A stretch of 64,000 bases of DNA, from positions 101,993-165,992 of the forward strand of contig NZ_LROS01000075.1 in NCBI RefSeq assembly GCF_001675165.1, in the 5' to 3' direction. Under the pieces are notes generated by a model, which was not told the DNA's origin, searched no databases, and saw only the letters and a program-made list of their open reading frames with translations. The stretch is from Clostridium ragsdalei P11 (GTDB lineage Bacteria > Bacillota > Clostridia > Clostridiales > Clostridiaceae). How positions within the stretch are numbered: position 1 is the first letter of the stretch; every line of letters starts with the position of its first letter. Both the position numbers and the translations under genes were made by a program. Below, piece after piece: positions 25,766 to 34,063 of the stretch.

Positions 25766-26137
25766 ACTCAACTTTCGAATATATAAAATTTTGACTTAAT
25801 ATAAAAATATTGCGAAGCAATATTTTTGAGAGGACAGAGGACAATTGACAGATGACAGTGAAGGAAGATTTTTCTCCGTTACACTACGAAAAATTTTAAA
25901 TTTAAAAGAAACTCACGTTTTTTTGTTTCTAAGAAGTACTTTCTGAGCAAGCAATTATCTGAAAATCACAGATTTTAGAGCCTGCTTAAGCGATGTTTTG
26001 CATTAGCAAAACAAGCTTAAAAATAAATTAGTTTTCTGACGTAAGGAGGAAAACTCACCTTCATTGTCCTTTGTCCTCTGTCAATTGTCCTCTTGAAAAA
26101 GTTGCTTCGCAATATCCTTAAACTGCGAAAGTTGAGT
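25766..26137. repeat. Heptad inverted-repeat element, copy 2
   Basis: Longest copy, 372 bp. Outer ends ACTCAACTTTCG / CGAAAGTTGAGT are perfect. The inner arm at about 25828-25864 reads as 7-mers GAGGACA GAGGACA, then ATTGACA, GATGACA, GTGAAGG. The opposite arm (26058-26094), on the other strand, reads GAGGACA ATTGACA, then GAGGACA, AAGGACA, ATGAAGG. Internal hairpins include TTTTGCATTAGCAAAA. No coding potential. Confidence 0.85.
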
Positions 26138-26222
26138 TTATTATTAGTATCATCCACAATATCACAATCATTAATTCACGATTACTGCTTTTCCCACTAA
26201 GTAAAATTCATTGATACCTTTA

Positions 26223-27095
26223 CTACTTTATTGTACATAAATCTATAAAACGTTTCATTGTCTCTGTTAAGTATTTGTTCTTGTGATATATGATTTTAAA
26301 CTTTCTTTTAAATTTAATACCTTTAACAGGTATTTCGCAAAGGGTACCAGAGGATAATTCATTTGTCACTGAATTTCTAGAAATAACTGACACTCCTAAT
26401 CCTTCTGCAACTGCAATTTTTATAGTATCAGTATTGTTACATATCCAGGAAGCCTTCCATGTTAATTCATTTTCTATCATTTTATCTTCAAATGTCTTAC
26501 GAGTTCCACTTCCTTTTTCACGAATAATAAATTTTTCTTTTTGAAGTTCGCAAGGTTCCACATAAGGAAGTTTTGCAAATCTGTGGCAAGCTCCACAAAT
26601 AAGTATCAATTCATCATCCATAAATGGTTTGTTTAAAATGTCTGAATTTGTCGTTTCTCCTTCTACAAGACCTATGTCAATTTCATCGTGAAGAAGCATT
26701 TTTTCAATTTCTGTAGTATTTTCTTCATACACTTGTATATCAGTTTCTGGATATACTTTTTGAAAATGTGAAACAAATTTAGGTAAAACATAAGCTCCAA
26801 CAGTAACACTTGCACCAATGCGGATAGCACCATTTTTATACAAAGTTTTCATGTCATTTTCTAATTCTGTATTTAATTTGATAATATACCTAGCATAACT
26901 CATCAGTTTTTCTCCTGCCTGAGTCAGATAAAGTTTTCTTGAAAGCCGTTCAAAAAGTCGTATGCCATAGTGACTTTCAAGTTCAGAAATTGCCTGACTA
27001 ACTGCTGACTGAGACATAAAAAGTGTTTCAGAAGCCTTAGTCATATTCATTTTGTCACATACAGCAACAAATATTTTAAAATGTCTTAAAGTCAT
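26223..27095 (-). CDS. LysR-family regulator (CysL/YeiE-like), divergent from YeiH exporter
   Basis: 290-residue LysR protein. The N-terminal helix-turn-helix (MTLRHFKIFVAVCDKMNMTK..., LFMSQSAVSQAISELE) is followed by a periplasmic-binding-type sensor domain with IRIGASVTVGAYVLPKF. The ATG at 27093-27095 has AAGGAG. It is divergent from a YeiH-type exporter, a classic pairing. A T-N11-A box (ATTAG-N6-CTTAT) lies in the shared promoter. It is a close paralogue of the LysR at 34064, which uses a similar box. Confidence 0.95.
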   Translation of the reverse strand: MTLRHFKIFVAVCDKMNMTKASETLFMSQSAVSQAISELESHYGIRLFERLSRKLYLTQAGEKLMSYARYIIKLNTELENDMKTLYKNGAIRIGASVTVGAYVLPKFVSHFQKVYPETDIQVYEENTTEIEKMLLHDEIDIGLVEGETTNSDILNKPFMDDELILICGACHRFAKLPYVEPCELQKEKFIIREKGSGTRKTFEDKMIENELTWKASWICNNTDTIKIAVAEGLGVSVISRNSVTNELSSGTLCEIPVKGIKFKRKFKIIYHKNKYLTETMKRFIDLCTIK

Positions 27096-27111
27096 AATAT
27101 TCTCCTTACAC

Positions 27112-27127
27112 ATTAGTATATACTTAT
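27112..27127. promoter_or_regulatory. LysR box ATTAG-N6-CTTAT between LysR and YeiH
   Basis: ATTAGTATATACTTAT fits the T-N11-A rule for LysR-type regulators. It lies 17 bp upstream of the LysR start codon and 75 bp upstream of the exporter start. A near-identical box occurs in the second LysR divergent promoter at 35143. Confidence 0.55.
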
Positions 27128-27202
27128 TACATTCATTAAATAATAATATTTTACTTATATAATGTCAAGGTGTATTATGAATTGCAGATAGGGGGAGATC
27201 TT

Positions 27203-28198
27203 ATGAAAACAATAACTAATAAAGTATCAGGAATTATACTTGCACTAATTATAGCTATTCCAGCATGGCTACTTGGAAATACTTTTCCTATTATAGGAAG
27301 CCCTGTGCTTGGAATTTTATTTGGAATGGTTTTAGCATTTTGGAAAAGACCAAGCTGTTTTAATGAAGGTATAACCTATACTGCAAAAAAATTACTACAA
27401 TACTCCATTATCCTTATGGGTTTTGGCATGAATCTTTTTAATGTTTTTAAAGTAGGAAAACAAACAATTCTTTTAATGACTTTCACACTAACAGCAGCAT
27501 TTATTACTGCTTATATTGTAGGTAAATTATTAAAGATAAATGGGAAAACGGCAACCTTAATTGGCGTTGGTTCTTCCATATGTGGTGGTTCAGCTATTGC
27601 AGCAACAGCTCCTGTTATTAACGCAAATGAACAAGAAGTTGCCCATTCTATATCAACCATATTTCTTTTTAATGCCATTGCAGCCTTTTTATTTCCATTT
27701 CTCGGGCATTTATTTGGCATGAGTAATCAATGTTTTGGGCTTTGGGCCGGAACAGCTGTTAATGATACTTCATCTGTAGTAGCCGCTGGTTATTCTTACA
27801 GCAATGCAGCAGGCAATCTTGCAGTGATAGTAAAACTTACAAGAACCTTAGCTATTGTTCCAATTACGTTGGTGCTGGCTATTTACACTTCTAAGAAGGA
27901 AGCTAAAAATAAAGAAGAATCTTATAGTCTAAGTAAAATATTTCCCTGGTTCGTACTTGGTTTTGTAGCCGCATCAGTAATTAGCACATTTATTCCATTA
28001 CCAGCTGTATTTACTACATTTTTATCACAGGCAGGAAAATTTATTATTGTAATGGCAATGGTATCTGTGGGACTAAATACTAATATTATAAAACTTGTAA
28101 AAAATGGTTTAAGTCCAATCCTATTAGGCTTTACATGCTGGGTAGTTTTAGCACTTACTTCACTTGGCGTTCAACATTTTATAATGGGTATTTTTTAA
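27203..28198 (+). CDS. YeiH-family putative sulfate/sulfite exporter
   Basis: 331-residue integral membrane protein with about ten hydrophobic segments, UPF0324/YeiH family. Family features include GSPVLGILFGMVLAF, a GVGSSICGGSAIAATAPV motif and the WAGTAVNDTSSVVAAG motif. The ATG at 27203 has GGGGGAG; an upstream GTG would add 11 residues. Proteins of this family are annotated as sulfate or sulfite exporters, with limited experimental proof. It is divergent from and probably controlled by the LysR at 26223. Confidence 0.93.
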   Translation: MKTITNKVSGIILALIIAIPAWLLGNTFPIIGSPVLGILFGMVLAFWKRPSCFNEGITYTAKKLLQYSIILMGFGMNLFNVFKVGKQTILLMTFTLTAAFITAYIVGKLLKINGKTATLIGVGSSICGGSAIAATAPVINANEQEVAHSISTIFLFNAIAAFLFPFLGHLFGMSNQCFGLWAGTAVNDTSSVVAAGYSYSNAAGNLAVIVKLTRTLAIVPITLVLAIYTSKKEAKNKEESYSLSKIFPWFVLGFVAASVISTFIPLPAVFTTFLSQAGKFIIVMAMVSVGLNTNIIKLVKNGLSPILLGFTCWVVLALTSLGVQHFIMGIF

Positions 28199-28221
28199 GC
28201 ATACGTTAATAAATATTTATA

Positions 28222-28466
28222 ACTCAACTCTCACTCATATAAAATTTAAACTTAATATAAAAATAGTGCCAAGCAAAGCTTTTGAAAATAACAAAGTTCA
28301 AATAACAAAGAACAGATAAAGATGATTTCCCTCGTACCTCAGGAAATCTATAATTTTAATATTTTCTGACGTTAGGAAGAAATTTATCCTTATTTGATAT
28401 TTGAACTTTGCACTTTGTTCTTTAAAAAAATTGTTTCGTAATTTTTTTAAAGAACGAAAGTTAAGT
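28222..28466. repeat. Heptad inverted-repeat element, copy 3
   Basis: 245 bp. Ends ACTCAACTCTC / CGAAAGTTAAGT are imperfect. The inner arms use a different 7-nt word: AACAAAG TTCAAAT AACAAA... at about 28289-28320, and on the opposite strand AAAGAAC, AAAGTGC, AAAGTTC, AAATATC, AAATAAG at about 28387-28424. It also shares the core motif TTTTCTGACG-TAGGA with copies 2 and 4. Confidence 0.8.
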
Positions 28467-28469
28467 TTA

Positions 28470-28961
28470 TTAAAGAAGTTGAATTTTAGAAAAATCAATA
28501 TCTCCGTTATCTTTAATCATTTCTTTATCAGCATGAACATATTCAATTTTTCCTGCAAACATTTCATGTGAACCAGTAATTATAGAATCCTCTACCTTAC
28601 ACTCTATGTTTATAGGGCAATCTGCTAATAAAGGAGCATTTACCTTTATTCCTTCGTCAACTTTAATATTAAGTTTTGAAAATTTATCTTCATTTCTGCC
28701 GCTATGACTACCTAAATATTCAAACATTTCTTTTTCTTCTTTTGTAACAATATTTACTACAAAAACACCTGTTTCTTTTATCATTTTATAAGAATATCTA
28801 GATGGAACAATACCTACCATAATCATTGGTGGGTCATAACTGCAGTTACAACAGTATGCTACTGCTAGTGCATTATTCTTACCATTTGCATCCCTACAAG
28901 AAACTAATATTTTAGGCATTGGTTGAAGACATGAATTCATATTTCCTTGAATTTTTTCCAT
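28470..28961 (-). CDS. Flavin reductase-like FMN-binding protein
   Basis: 163-residue split-barrel protein of the flavin reductase family. It has MPKILVSCRDANGKNNALAV, YDPPMIMVGIVPSRYSY and FVVNIVTKEEKEMFEYLGSHSGR. The ATG at 28959-28961 has GGAGG; an in-frame GTG-type extension of 11 residues lacks support. It is controlled by copy C of the 54-bp dual operator, which links it to the NifX/MinD and Mrp-type genes. It may supply electrons to that system; this is inference. Confidence 0.9.
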   Translation of the reverse strand: MEKIQGNMNSCLQPMPKILVSCRDANGKNNALAVAYCCNCSYDPPMIMVGIVPSRYSYKMIKETGVFVVNIVTKEEKEMFEYLGSHSGRNEDKFSKLNIKVDEGIKVNAPLLADCPINIECKVEDSIITGSHEMFAGKIEYVHADKEMIKDNGDIDFSKIQLL

Positions 28962-28987
28962 AATAATATTCCTCCATTGTATATATA

Positions 28988-29041
28988 TTGGCATTTGCCA
29001 TTTTCATGATACATCTATGCATAATTATTGTCAAATGCCAA
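28988..29041 (-). promoter_or_regulatory. 54-bp dual-operator promoter, copy C (flavin reductase gene)
   Basis: Minus strand: TTGGCATTTG overlapping -35 TTGACA, 17-bp spacer, -10 TATCAT, then GCAAATGCCAA. Identical length, order and half-sites to copy A, although the intervening spacer sequence differs. This indicates conserved function rather than a recent duplication of the whole block. Confidence 0.85.
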
Positions 29042-29074
29042 TGTGAAAACATATATTTTACAATTTATTATAGT

Positions 29075-29112
29075 AAAAAAGCCCATGCATTATAAAATGC
29101 GTAGGCTTTTTT
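29075..29112 (-). terminator. Terminator downstream of the first YraQ/TIGR03943 operon
   Basis: AAAAAAGCC-C-ATGCATT pairs with AATGCGTAGGCTTTTTT. It is flanked by A and T tracts, so it can work in both directions. It lies 25 bases after the stop at 29138. Confidence 0.85.
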
Positions 29113-29137
29113 ATTACTTCTCTTCCTTGTATTAAAG

Positions 29138-29899
29138 TTATTCTGGATATATATATTGATTTTGTGGCTTTTGAGCTGGATCTACACCTTCAACTCTTAT
29201 AACAGGAGTACTGGACTTTTCACCGTTAATATTTTCAGTTTCTACATCAATTTTTCCTGTGATTTTAATCCATTTGTTATTTTTTAATGTAGAAGCTTTA
29301 TTCCAATCACATACTAATCCTGTAACCTCTGTATCAGCAGCACAGCAAACCATCATTAATCTTGCAATTAGAAATTTATCTTTAGAATTTGTACCATCCC
29401 TAAATACAAAACCTGTTATAACTATATCTTTACCTTTATATTTGCTTGGATTATTATAACAAATATCATCTGCTATATGAGTAAAATTTTTTCCATCAAC
29501 AACTAAAATATTATCTTTTGGAGTATCTTTCTGAATACTTTTCGATTGAGTTTGAGAAGTTGAGATTTTTTTACTTATGCTATTTTTCATTACTACTTCA
29601 CCCTTTTTTGAAATAAGTTCATCATTTAATCCCTGCGGATTTATGTAAATACCTAAAAACAATGGAACTAAAAACACACAAAAATAAACTTTTCTTTTAT
29701 TGATTTGTGTAGGTATAAAAAGTCTTCTTAGTTGAAAAATAGTAAGTATAAGAAAAATAATAAAAGAAAAACGAACATATTTTATCATTTTAGGATTAAG
29801 ATAAAGATAAATTTTCCCGGATGAAAGTAAGTTGTAAACATAATAAGTAAAACATATAAGTATTACAAACCATTTAAATTCACTTTTGTTCAATTTCAC
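29138..29899 (-). CDS. TIGR03943 (DUF1980) family putative permease subunit
   Basis: 253 residues. Three to four hydrophobic segments lie in the first 100 residues, then a linker and a soluble OB-like C-terminal domain containing RLMMVCCAADTEVTGLVC, the family's conserved Cys-Cys signature. The start is GTG in a GTGA overlap with the stop of the YraQ-like permease gene, with GGGGG upstream. It is the partner subunit of that permease. A second copy of the pair is at 32208-34048. Confidence 0.9.
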   Translation of the reverse strand: MKLNKSEFKWFVILICFTYYVYNLLSSGKIYLYLNPKMIKYVRFSFIIFLILTIFQLRRLFIPTQINKRKVYFCVFLVPLFLGIYINPQGLNDELISKKGEVVMKNSISKKISTSQTQSKSIQKDTPKDNILVVDGKNFTHIADDICYNNPSKYKGKDIVITGFVFRDGTNSKDKFLIARLMMVCCAADTEVTGLVCDWNKASTLKNNKWIKITGKIDVETENINGEKSSTPVIRVEGVDPAQKPQNQYIYPE

Positions 29900-31017
29900 A
29901 ATATCAATCCCCCCTTAAAAGGCAAGTAGTTAACTACTGCTCCTATAATAAAACAAACTGTAAAAATTACAAAAATCAGTTTTATTATAAATCTACTTTT
30001 AAAAGTCTCACTTAACATAAGTGTATTTTTTATATCAATCATTGGTCCAAATATAAGAAAAGCTATTATAGACCCTGTAGTAAATTGGCCAACAAATGTT
30101 CTTGCAATAAATGCATCAGTTTCAGAGCATACTGCTAATAAAAATGCTAAACCTATCATAACAAGTATGGAATATATTTTGTCATGTCCAACTAATAAAA
30201 TATACTTTCTTGGTACAACTGTTTGCATTAGTGAAGATAGAAATGCACCAATAATTACAAACTTTCCAACATCATTTAATTCTATAGTAGTATGGTCCAC
30301 TACCTCCATAATTGTTAATCCTATATTATGTTTTTTACCTGAATTATAATGAGAATGTCCACATCCGCATTGGCAATCACTATCATGTTGATGATAATGC
30401 CTGTGATGATATTGGAGATCCATGTCTACTTTTTTTAATACAGAACTATTATCACATATAATGCTAATCACATTACCAATAATCATTGCCCCAATAATAC
30501 CTAACCCACCACGCATAATAACTATGTAAATATTATTTGAAAATGCATAGTAAGTTGAAGCAAGTACTACTGGATTTATTATAGGTACGGAAAGCATAAA
30601 AGTAATACCTATATGTAACGGCATACCTTTTTTTATTAATTTTCTTACAACAGGAACAATTGCACAATCACAAATAGGAAATACTAATCCTATTAAAGCA
30701 GCACTTAATAATCCCAAAAACTTGTTTTTAGGTATTATCTTAGCTAAAGTTTCTTCTGTAACAAATATTTGAATTATAGATGCCAATATTGTTCCAACCA
30801 TTATAAAAGGAAATGCCTCCAAAATTATACTTAAAAAAATTGTTGAAAATCCTTGTAACATTTTATTATCTGTTAAAGATTTAAATTGAATATTAGGCAG
30901 TGAAAAATGAAATGATGGCATTAATACTGAAATGCTTGAAAACAAAATAGGAAAAATAAGCATAAAAATAATCATTATAAGAAAGTTTTTTCCCAATTTA
31001 TCATTTTGAGTTATCAA
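29896..31017 (-). CDS. YraQ/UPF0718-family permease with His/Cys-rich loop
   Basis: 373-residue membrane protein with about eight segments. It has the family motifs LIGLVFPICDCAIVPVVRKL and MLSVPIINPV in the first half and SETDAFIARTF in the second. The central cytoplasmic-type loop (about residues 196-222) is packed with His and Cys, implying metal binding. The most likely start is TTG at 31015-31017 with GGGAGG ten bases upstream; no ATG is well placed. Probable metal-ion or metal-complex transport. Substrate unproven. Confidence 0.88.
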   Translation of the reverse strand: MITQNDKLGKNFLIMIIFMLIFPILFSSISVLMPSFHFSLPNIQFKSLTDNKMLQGFSTIFLSIILEAFPFIMVGTILASIIQIFVTEETLAKIIPKNKFLGLLSAALIGLVFPICDCAIVPVVRKLIKKGMPLHIGITFMLSVPIINPVVLASTYYAFSNNIYIVIMRGGLGIIGAMIIGNVISIICDNSSVLKKVDMDLQYHHRHYHQHDSDCQCGCGHSHYNSGKKHNIGLTIMEVVDHTTIELNDVGKFVIIGAFLSSLMQTVVPRKYILLVGHDKIYSILVMIGLAFLLAVCSETDAFIARTFVGQFTTGSIIAFLIFGPMIDIKNTLMLSETFKSRFIIKLIFVIFTVCFIIGAVVNYLPFKGGLIL

Positions 31018-31086
31018 TTGTACTTTACCTCCCTCTATTACGTTTATACTAAATTATAATATTTATATTAAATACATAATAGAACA

Positions 31087-31133
31087 AAAATAAGAGTTAG
31101 ACACTAATTTCTTAGTGCATAACTCCTATTTTT
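31087..31133 (-). terminator. Terminator downstream of the ZnuA-like gene
   Basis: Imperfect stem: AAAATAAGAGTTA-CACTAA against TTAGTG-TAACTCCTATTTT, with A and T tracts on the two sides. It starts 24 bases after the stop at 31157. Confidence 0.75.
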
Positions 31134-31156
31134 AATTTCTTTGAAAATGCCTTAAC

Positions 31157-32083
31157 CTATTTTAAACTATTATATATTAATTCTAAATTACTCTTCATGC
31201 TTTGAATATAATCTTTATTATCTTCCTTGCTTTCAATTGTATATATCTTTTTCACTTTCGCTCCAACTTCTTTAGCAAGAGTATCTGAAACCTTAGGACT
31301 TACCATGTCTTCTACAAATATGGTTTTTATTTTATTTTGCTTACAGTAATTAATTAACTCTCCCATCTTTTTAGTTGTTGGCTCACCTTCTGCAAATACA
31401 TCTTCTACACTATTTTGTTTTAGTCCAAAATCTCTACAAAGATAAGCAAAGGCTGCATGACCTGTAACAAAATTTTTATTAGTTACTGTATCAAACTTTT
31501 TCTTATAATCATTATATAAACTGTTAAGTTGAGTTGAAAAATCTTTATAATTTTTCTCATAATAATCTTTATTAGATGGATCAGCCTTTACTAAAGCTTC
31601 TTTTATGTTTTTTGCTTCAAATTCCGCACCCTTTAAACTTACCCAAGCGTGAGGATCATTTTGTCCATGTTCCTTAATTTCACCTTCATCAGTATTTTTT
31701 ATTGACTCAAAACCCTTTGATGCTTCAACAACAACTAATTGTTTGTTATTTACAACTTTTAGAGACTTGTCCACCCATGACTCCATTCCAAGCCCATTAT
31801 AAACAAATACTTTAGCTTTGTTTAAATCTTCAAGATCCTTCGCTTTAGGCTCATATTCATGAGGCTCAACCCCATTTGGAATTACTGTCTTAACTTCTAC
31901 CTTATCCTTACCTACTGCTTCAGCAAATTCTCTCATAGCATTAAAAGAAACTACAACTTGAATTTTTCCATGAGATTCCTTTTTATCAGCAGCCTTATTA
32001 TTGCTGCTCACATTATTACCACATGCCGAAAAAGTTACAAGACTACACATTAACATTAAAATTGAGATTATTTTTCTATACAT
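31157..32083 (-). CDS. Zinc/manganese ABC transporter substrate-binding lipoprotein (ZnuA-like)
   Basis: 308-residue cluster A-I binding protein. An N-terminal lipobox around residue 19 (LVTFSAC) follows a hydrophobic signal. His ligands are present in NGVEPHEYEP, NDPHAWVS and TGHAAFAYL, and the C-terminal acidic ligand in FVEDMVSPKV. The ATG at 32081-32083 has AAGGAG, so the 20 extra upstream codons are rejected. No ZnuB or ZnuC gene is adjacent. Instead it is flanked by two YraQ/TIGR03943 modules, which may act with it or share its regulation. Confidence 0.93.
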   Translation of the reverse strand: MYRKIISILMLMCSLVTFSACGNNVSSNNKAADKKESHGKIQVVVSFNAMREFAEAVGKDKVEVKTVIPNGVEPHEYEPKAKDLEDLNKAKVFVYNGLGMESWVDKSLKVVNNKQLVVVEASKGFESIKNTDEGEIKEHGQNDPHAWVSLKGAEFEAKNIKEALVKADPSNKDYYEKNYKDFSTQLNSLYNDYKKKFDTVTNKNFVTGHAAFAYLCRDFGLKQNSVEDVFAEGEPTTKKMGELINYCKQNKIKTIFVEDMVSPKVSDTLAKEVGAKVKKIYTIESKEDNKDYIQSMKSNLELIYNSLK

Positions 32084-32108
32084 TTTTTCACTCCTTAAAT
32101 AAAGTTGT

Positions 32109-32123
32109 TGCAAATCACTTGCA
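32109..32123. promoter_or_regulatory. Inverted repeat TGCAA-N5-TTGCA between ZnuA-like and YraQ genes
   Basis: TGCAAATCACTTGCA is a perfect 5-5-5 inverted repeat in the divergent promoter region, 26 bp upstream of the znuA-like start codon and 85 bp before the yraQ-like one. It is a candidate operator for metal-dependent control of both genes. Confidence 0.45.
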
Positions 32124-32207
32124 TTTACATATATAATATACATATATACCTAAATTGTCAACAGCTTCCACATTAAATATCATTTAATAATCAGCAAAGG
32201 AGTTAAA

Positions 32208-33278
32208 ATGGAAAAGAAGGCTAAGTTTTATACAAACGACAAAAAACTGGCTATAATTATAATCTCAATGGTATTATTACTTTTTTTAATGAATATCTTA
32301 AGAAATATTTTTATAATAAAGATTGATACTAATACATTAAATAATTTTTGCACAGTATTCATAAGCATGATACTAGAAGGACTGCCATTTATTATAATTG
32401 GATCTCTGATTTCATCATTTATCCAAATCTTTATTTCAGAAGAAACTATATTAAAAATTATACCTAAAAATAAAATTATAGGTTTATTTTGTGCAGCATC
32501 AATAGGCTTAGTTTTTCCAGTATGTGATTGTGCAATAATACCTGTTACCAGAAGGCTTATAAAGAAAGGAGTTCCTACAGGCATAGCTATTACTTTTATG
32601 CTTTCTGTACCCATAATCAATCCTATAGTTTTGTTTTCCACTTACTATGCATTTACTGGTAAACTATACATACTAATTTCAAGATTCATATTTGGATTTA
32701 TAAGTGCTGTTTTAATAGGATATTTCGTAGATTTAATACATTCAGGAAATGTGCTGAGATATGATATTCAAGTAAACAAATGCACCTGCAATTGCAATGG
32801 ACATCACAATCACAGTCATAATCACAATAATACTATCCATAAGCTTCATCTTTTTTCTGATATAATTTACCATACTAGTTCTGAAACCTATAATACAGGT
32901 AAGTTATTTATTATAGGTGCACTTATATCAGCCTTTGTTCAAACCTATATACCAAAAAAGTATATACTCTCTATTGGACAGGGTGAAATATACTCTATAT
33001 TAATTATGCTTGTATTAGCTTATATATTATGTATTTGTTCTCAAACAGATGCTTTCATTGCTAGAACTTTTCTTGGACAATTTACTGTTGGTTCTGTAAT
33101 TGGATTCTTAATATTTGGCCCAATGCTTGATATAAAAAACACATTAATGCTCATGGGCACATTTAATAAAAAATTTGTCATAAAACTTATTTTTCTTATA
33201 CTTTCTATATGTTTCATTATGGCTGCATCTGCAAATTATATAATTCCTCTTAGCTTAAAAATTATTGGGGGTATCTAA
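32208..33278 (+). CDS. YraQ/UPF0718-family permease (second paralogue)
   Basis: 356 residues with the same membrane layout as the protein at 29896: SIGLVFPVCDCAIIPVTRRL, MLSVPIINPIV and QTDAFIARTFLGQF. The central loop is also His/Cys-rich (CTCNCNGHHNHSHNHNN). The start has AAAGGAG. It is followed two bases later by its TIGR03943 partner. It is divergent from the ZnuA-like gene. Confidence 0.9.
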   Translation: MEKKAKFYTNDKKLAIIIISMVLLLFLMNILRNIFIIKIDTNTLNNFCTVFISMILEGLPFIIIGSLISSFIQIFISEETILKIIPKNKIIGLFCAASIGLVFPVCDCAIIPVTRRLIKKGVPTGIAITFMLSVPIINPIVLFSTYYAFTGKLYILISRFIFGFISAVLIGYFVDLIHSGNVLRYDIQVNKCTCNCNGHHNHSHNHNNTIHKLHLFSDIIYHTSSETYNTGKLFIIGALISAFVQTYIPKKYILSIGQGEIYSILIMLVLAYILCICSQTDAFIARTFLGQFTVGSVIGFLIFGPMLDIKNTLMLMGTFNKKFVIKLIFLILSICFIMAASANYIIPLSLKIIGGI

Positions 33279-33280
33279 AC

Positions 33281-34048
33281 ATGAATAGTAAAAAATTTAA
33301 TTTTAATATAGGAGAATTTACATGGTGTATACTTCTTCTTGCAATTTCATTCTATTTTTATAAATTAGTTTCTTCAAAAAAGATTAATATGTTTATAACC
33401 CCTAATATGAGTAAGTATGTTATGTTCGCTTCCATAGCTTTGCTGGTTTTGGGAATTTTTCAAATACCTAAAATAATAAGTACTCCAAATGACAAACCAA
33501 AGTTTGGCTACTTAATATTTGGGATTCCAATAATAATTGGTATTTTAGTGAATCCAGGTGGATTAAATCAACAAATAGCAGATACAAAGGGAATCAATGT
33601 AGTGCAAAATTCTACTCAAGCAAACACAAAAGCACTAAGAAAAAACTCTAGTGTGACTAAAAATACGGAAATTGTTATGACTGAAAAAAATTTTTTTGCT
33701 TTTCTTAATGGAATCAGCGATGATCCAAATAAATTTAGAAATTGTAAGATAACATTAACAGGTTTTGTTTACAAAAACGATAACATAAAAGCCAATCAAT
33801 TTGTTATTGCAAGATTGCTTATGGTATGCTGTGCAGCTGATACACAGACTGTTGGATTCTTATGTAATTACAACGGACAAAATTTAGACAAAAACACATG
33901 GGTACAAGTAACAGGAATTCTTGATACTACAAATTACATTGATAATAATTCAAAACAACCTTCTTTAATTCCCCTAATAAAAATTCAAAGTATTAAAAAA
34001 GTAGACCCTCCTACTTCCAAATATATTTACATTAATAGCACTGATTAA
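33281..34048 (+). CDS. TIGR03943 (DUF1980) family putative permease subunit (second paralogue)
   Basis: 255 residues with hydrophobic segments at about 13-29, 43-60 and 72-90, then a soluble C-terminal domain with ARLLMVCCAADTQTVGFLC, the same Cys-Cys signature as its paralogue. The start ATG at 33281 has GGGGG and is only two bases after the permease stop, so the two subunits are translated together. Confidence 0.9.
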   Translation: MNSKKFNFNIGEFTWCILLLAISFYFYKLVSSKKINMFITPNMSKYVMFASIALLVLGIFQIPKIISTPNDKPKFGYLIFGIPIIIGILVNPGGLNQQIADTKGINVVQNSTQANTKALRKNSSVTKNTEIVMTEKNFFAFLNGISDDPNKFRNCKITLTGFVYKNDNIKANQFVIARLLMVCCAADTQTVGFLCNYNGQNLDKNTWVQVTGILDTTNYIDNNSKQPSLIPLIKIQSIKKVDPPTSKYIYINSTD

Positions 34049-34063
34049 ATTTAATTAAAAACA

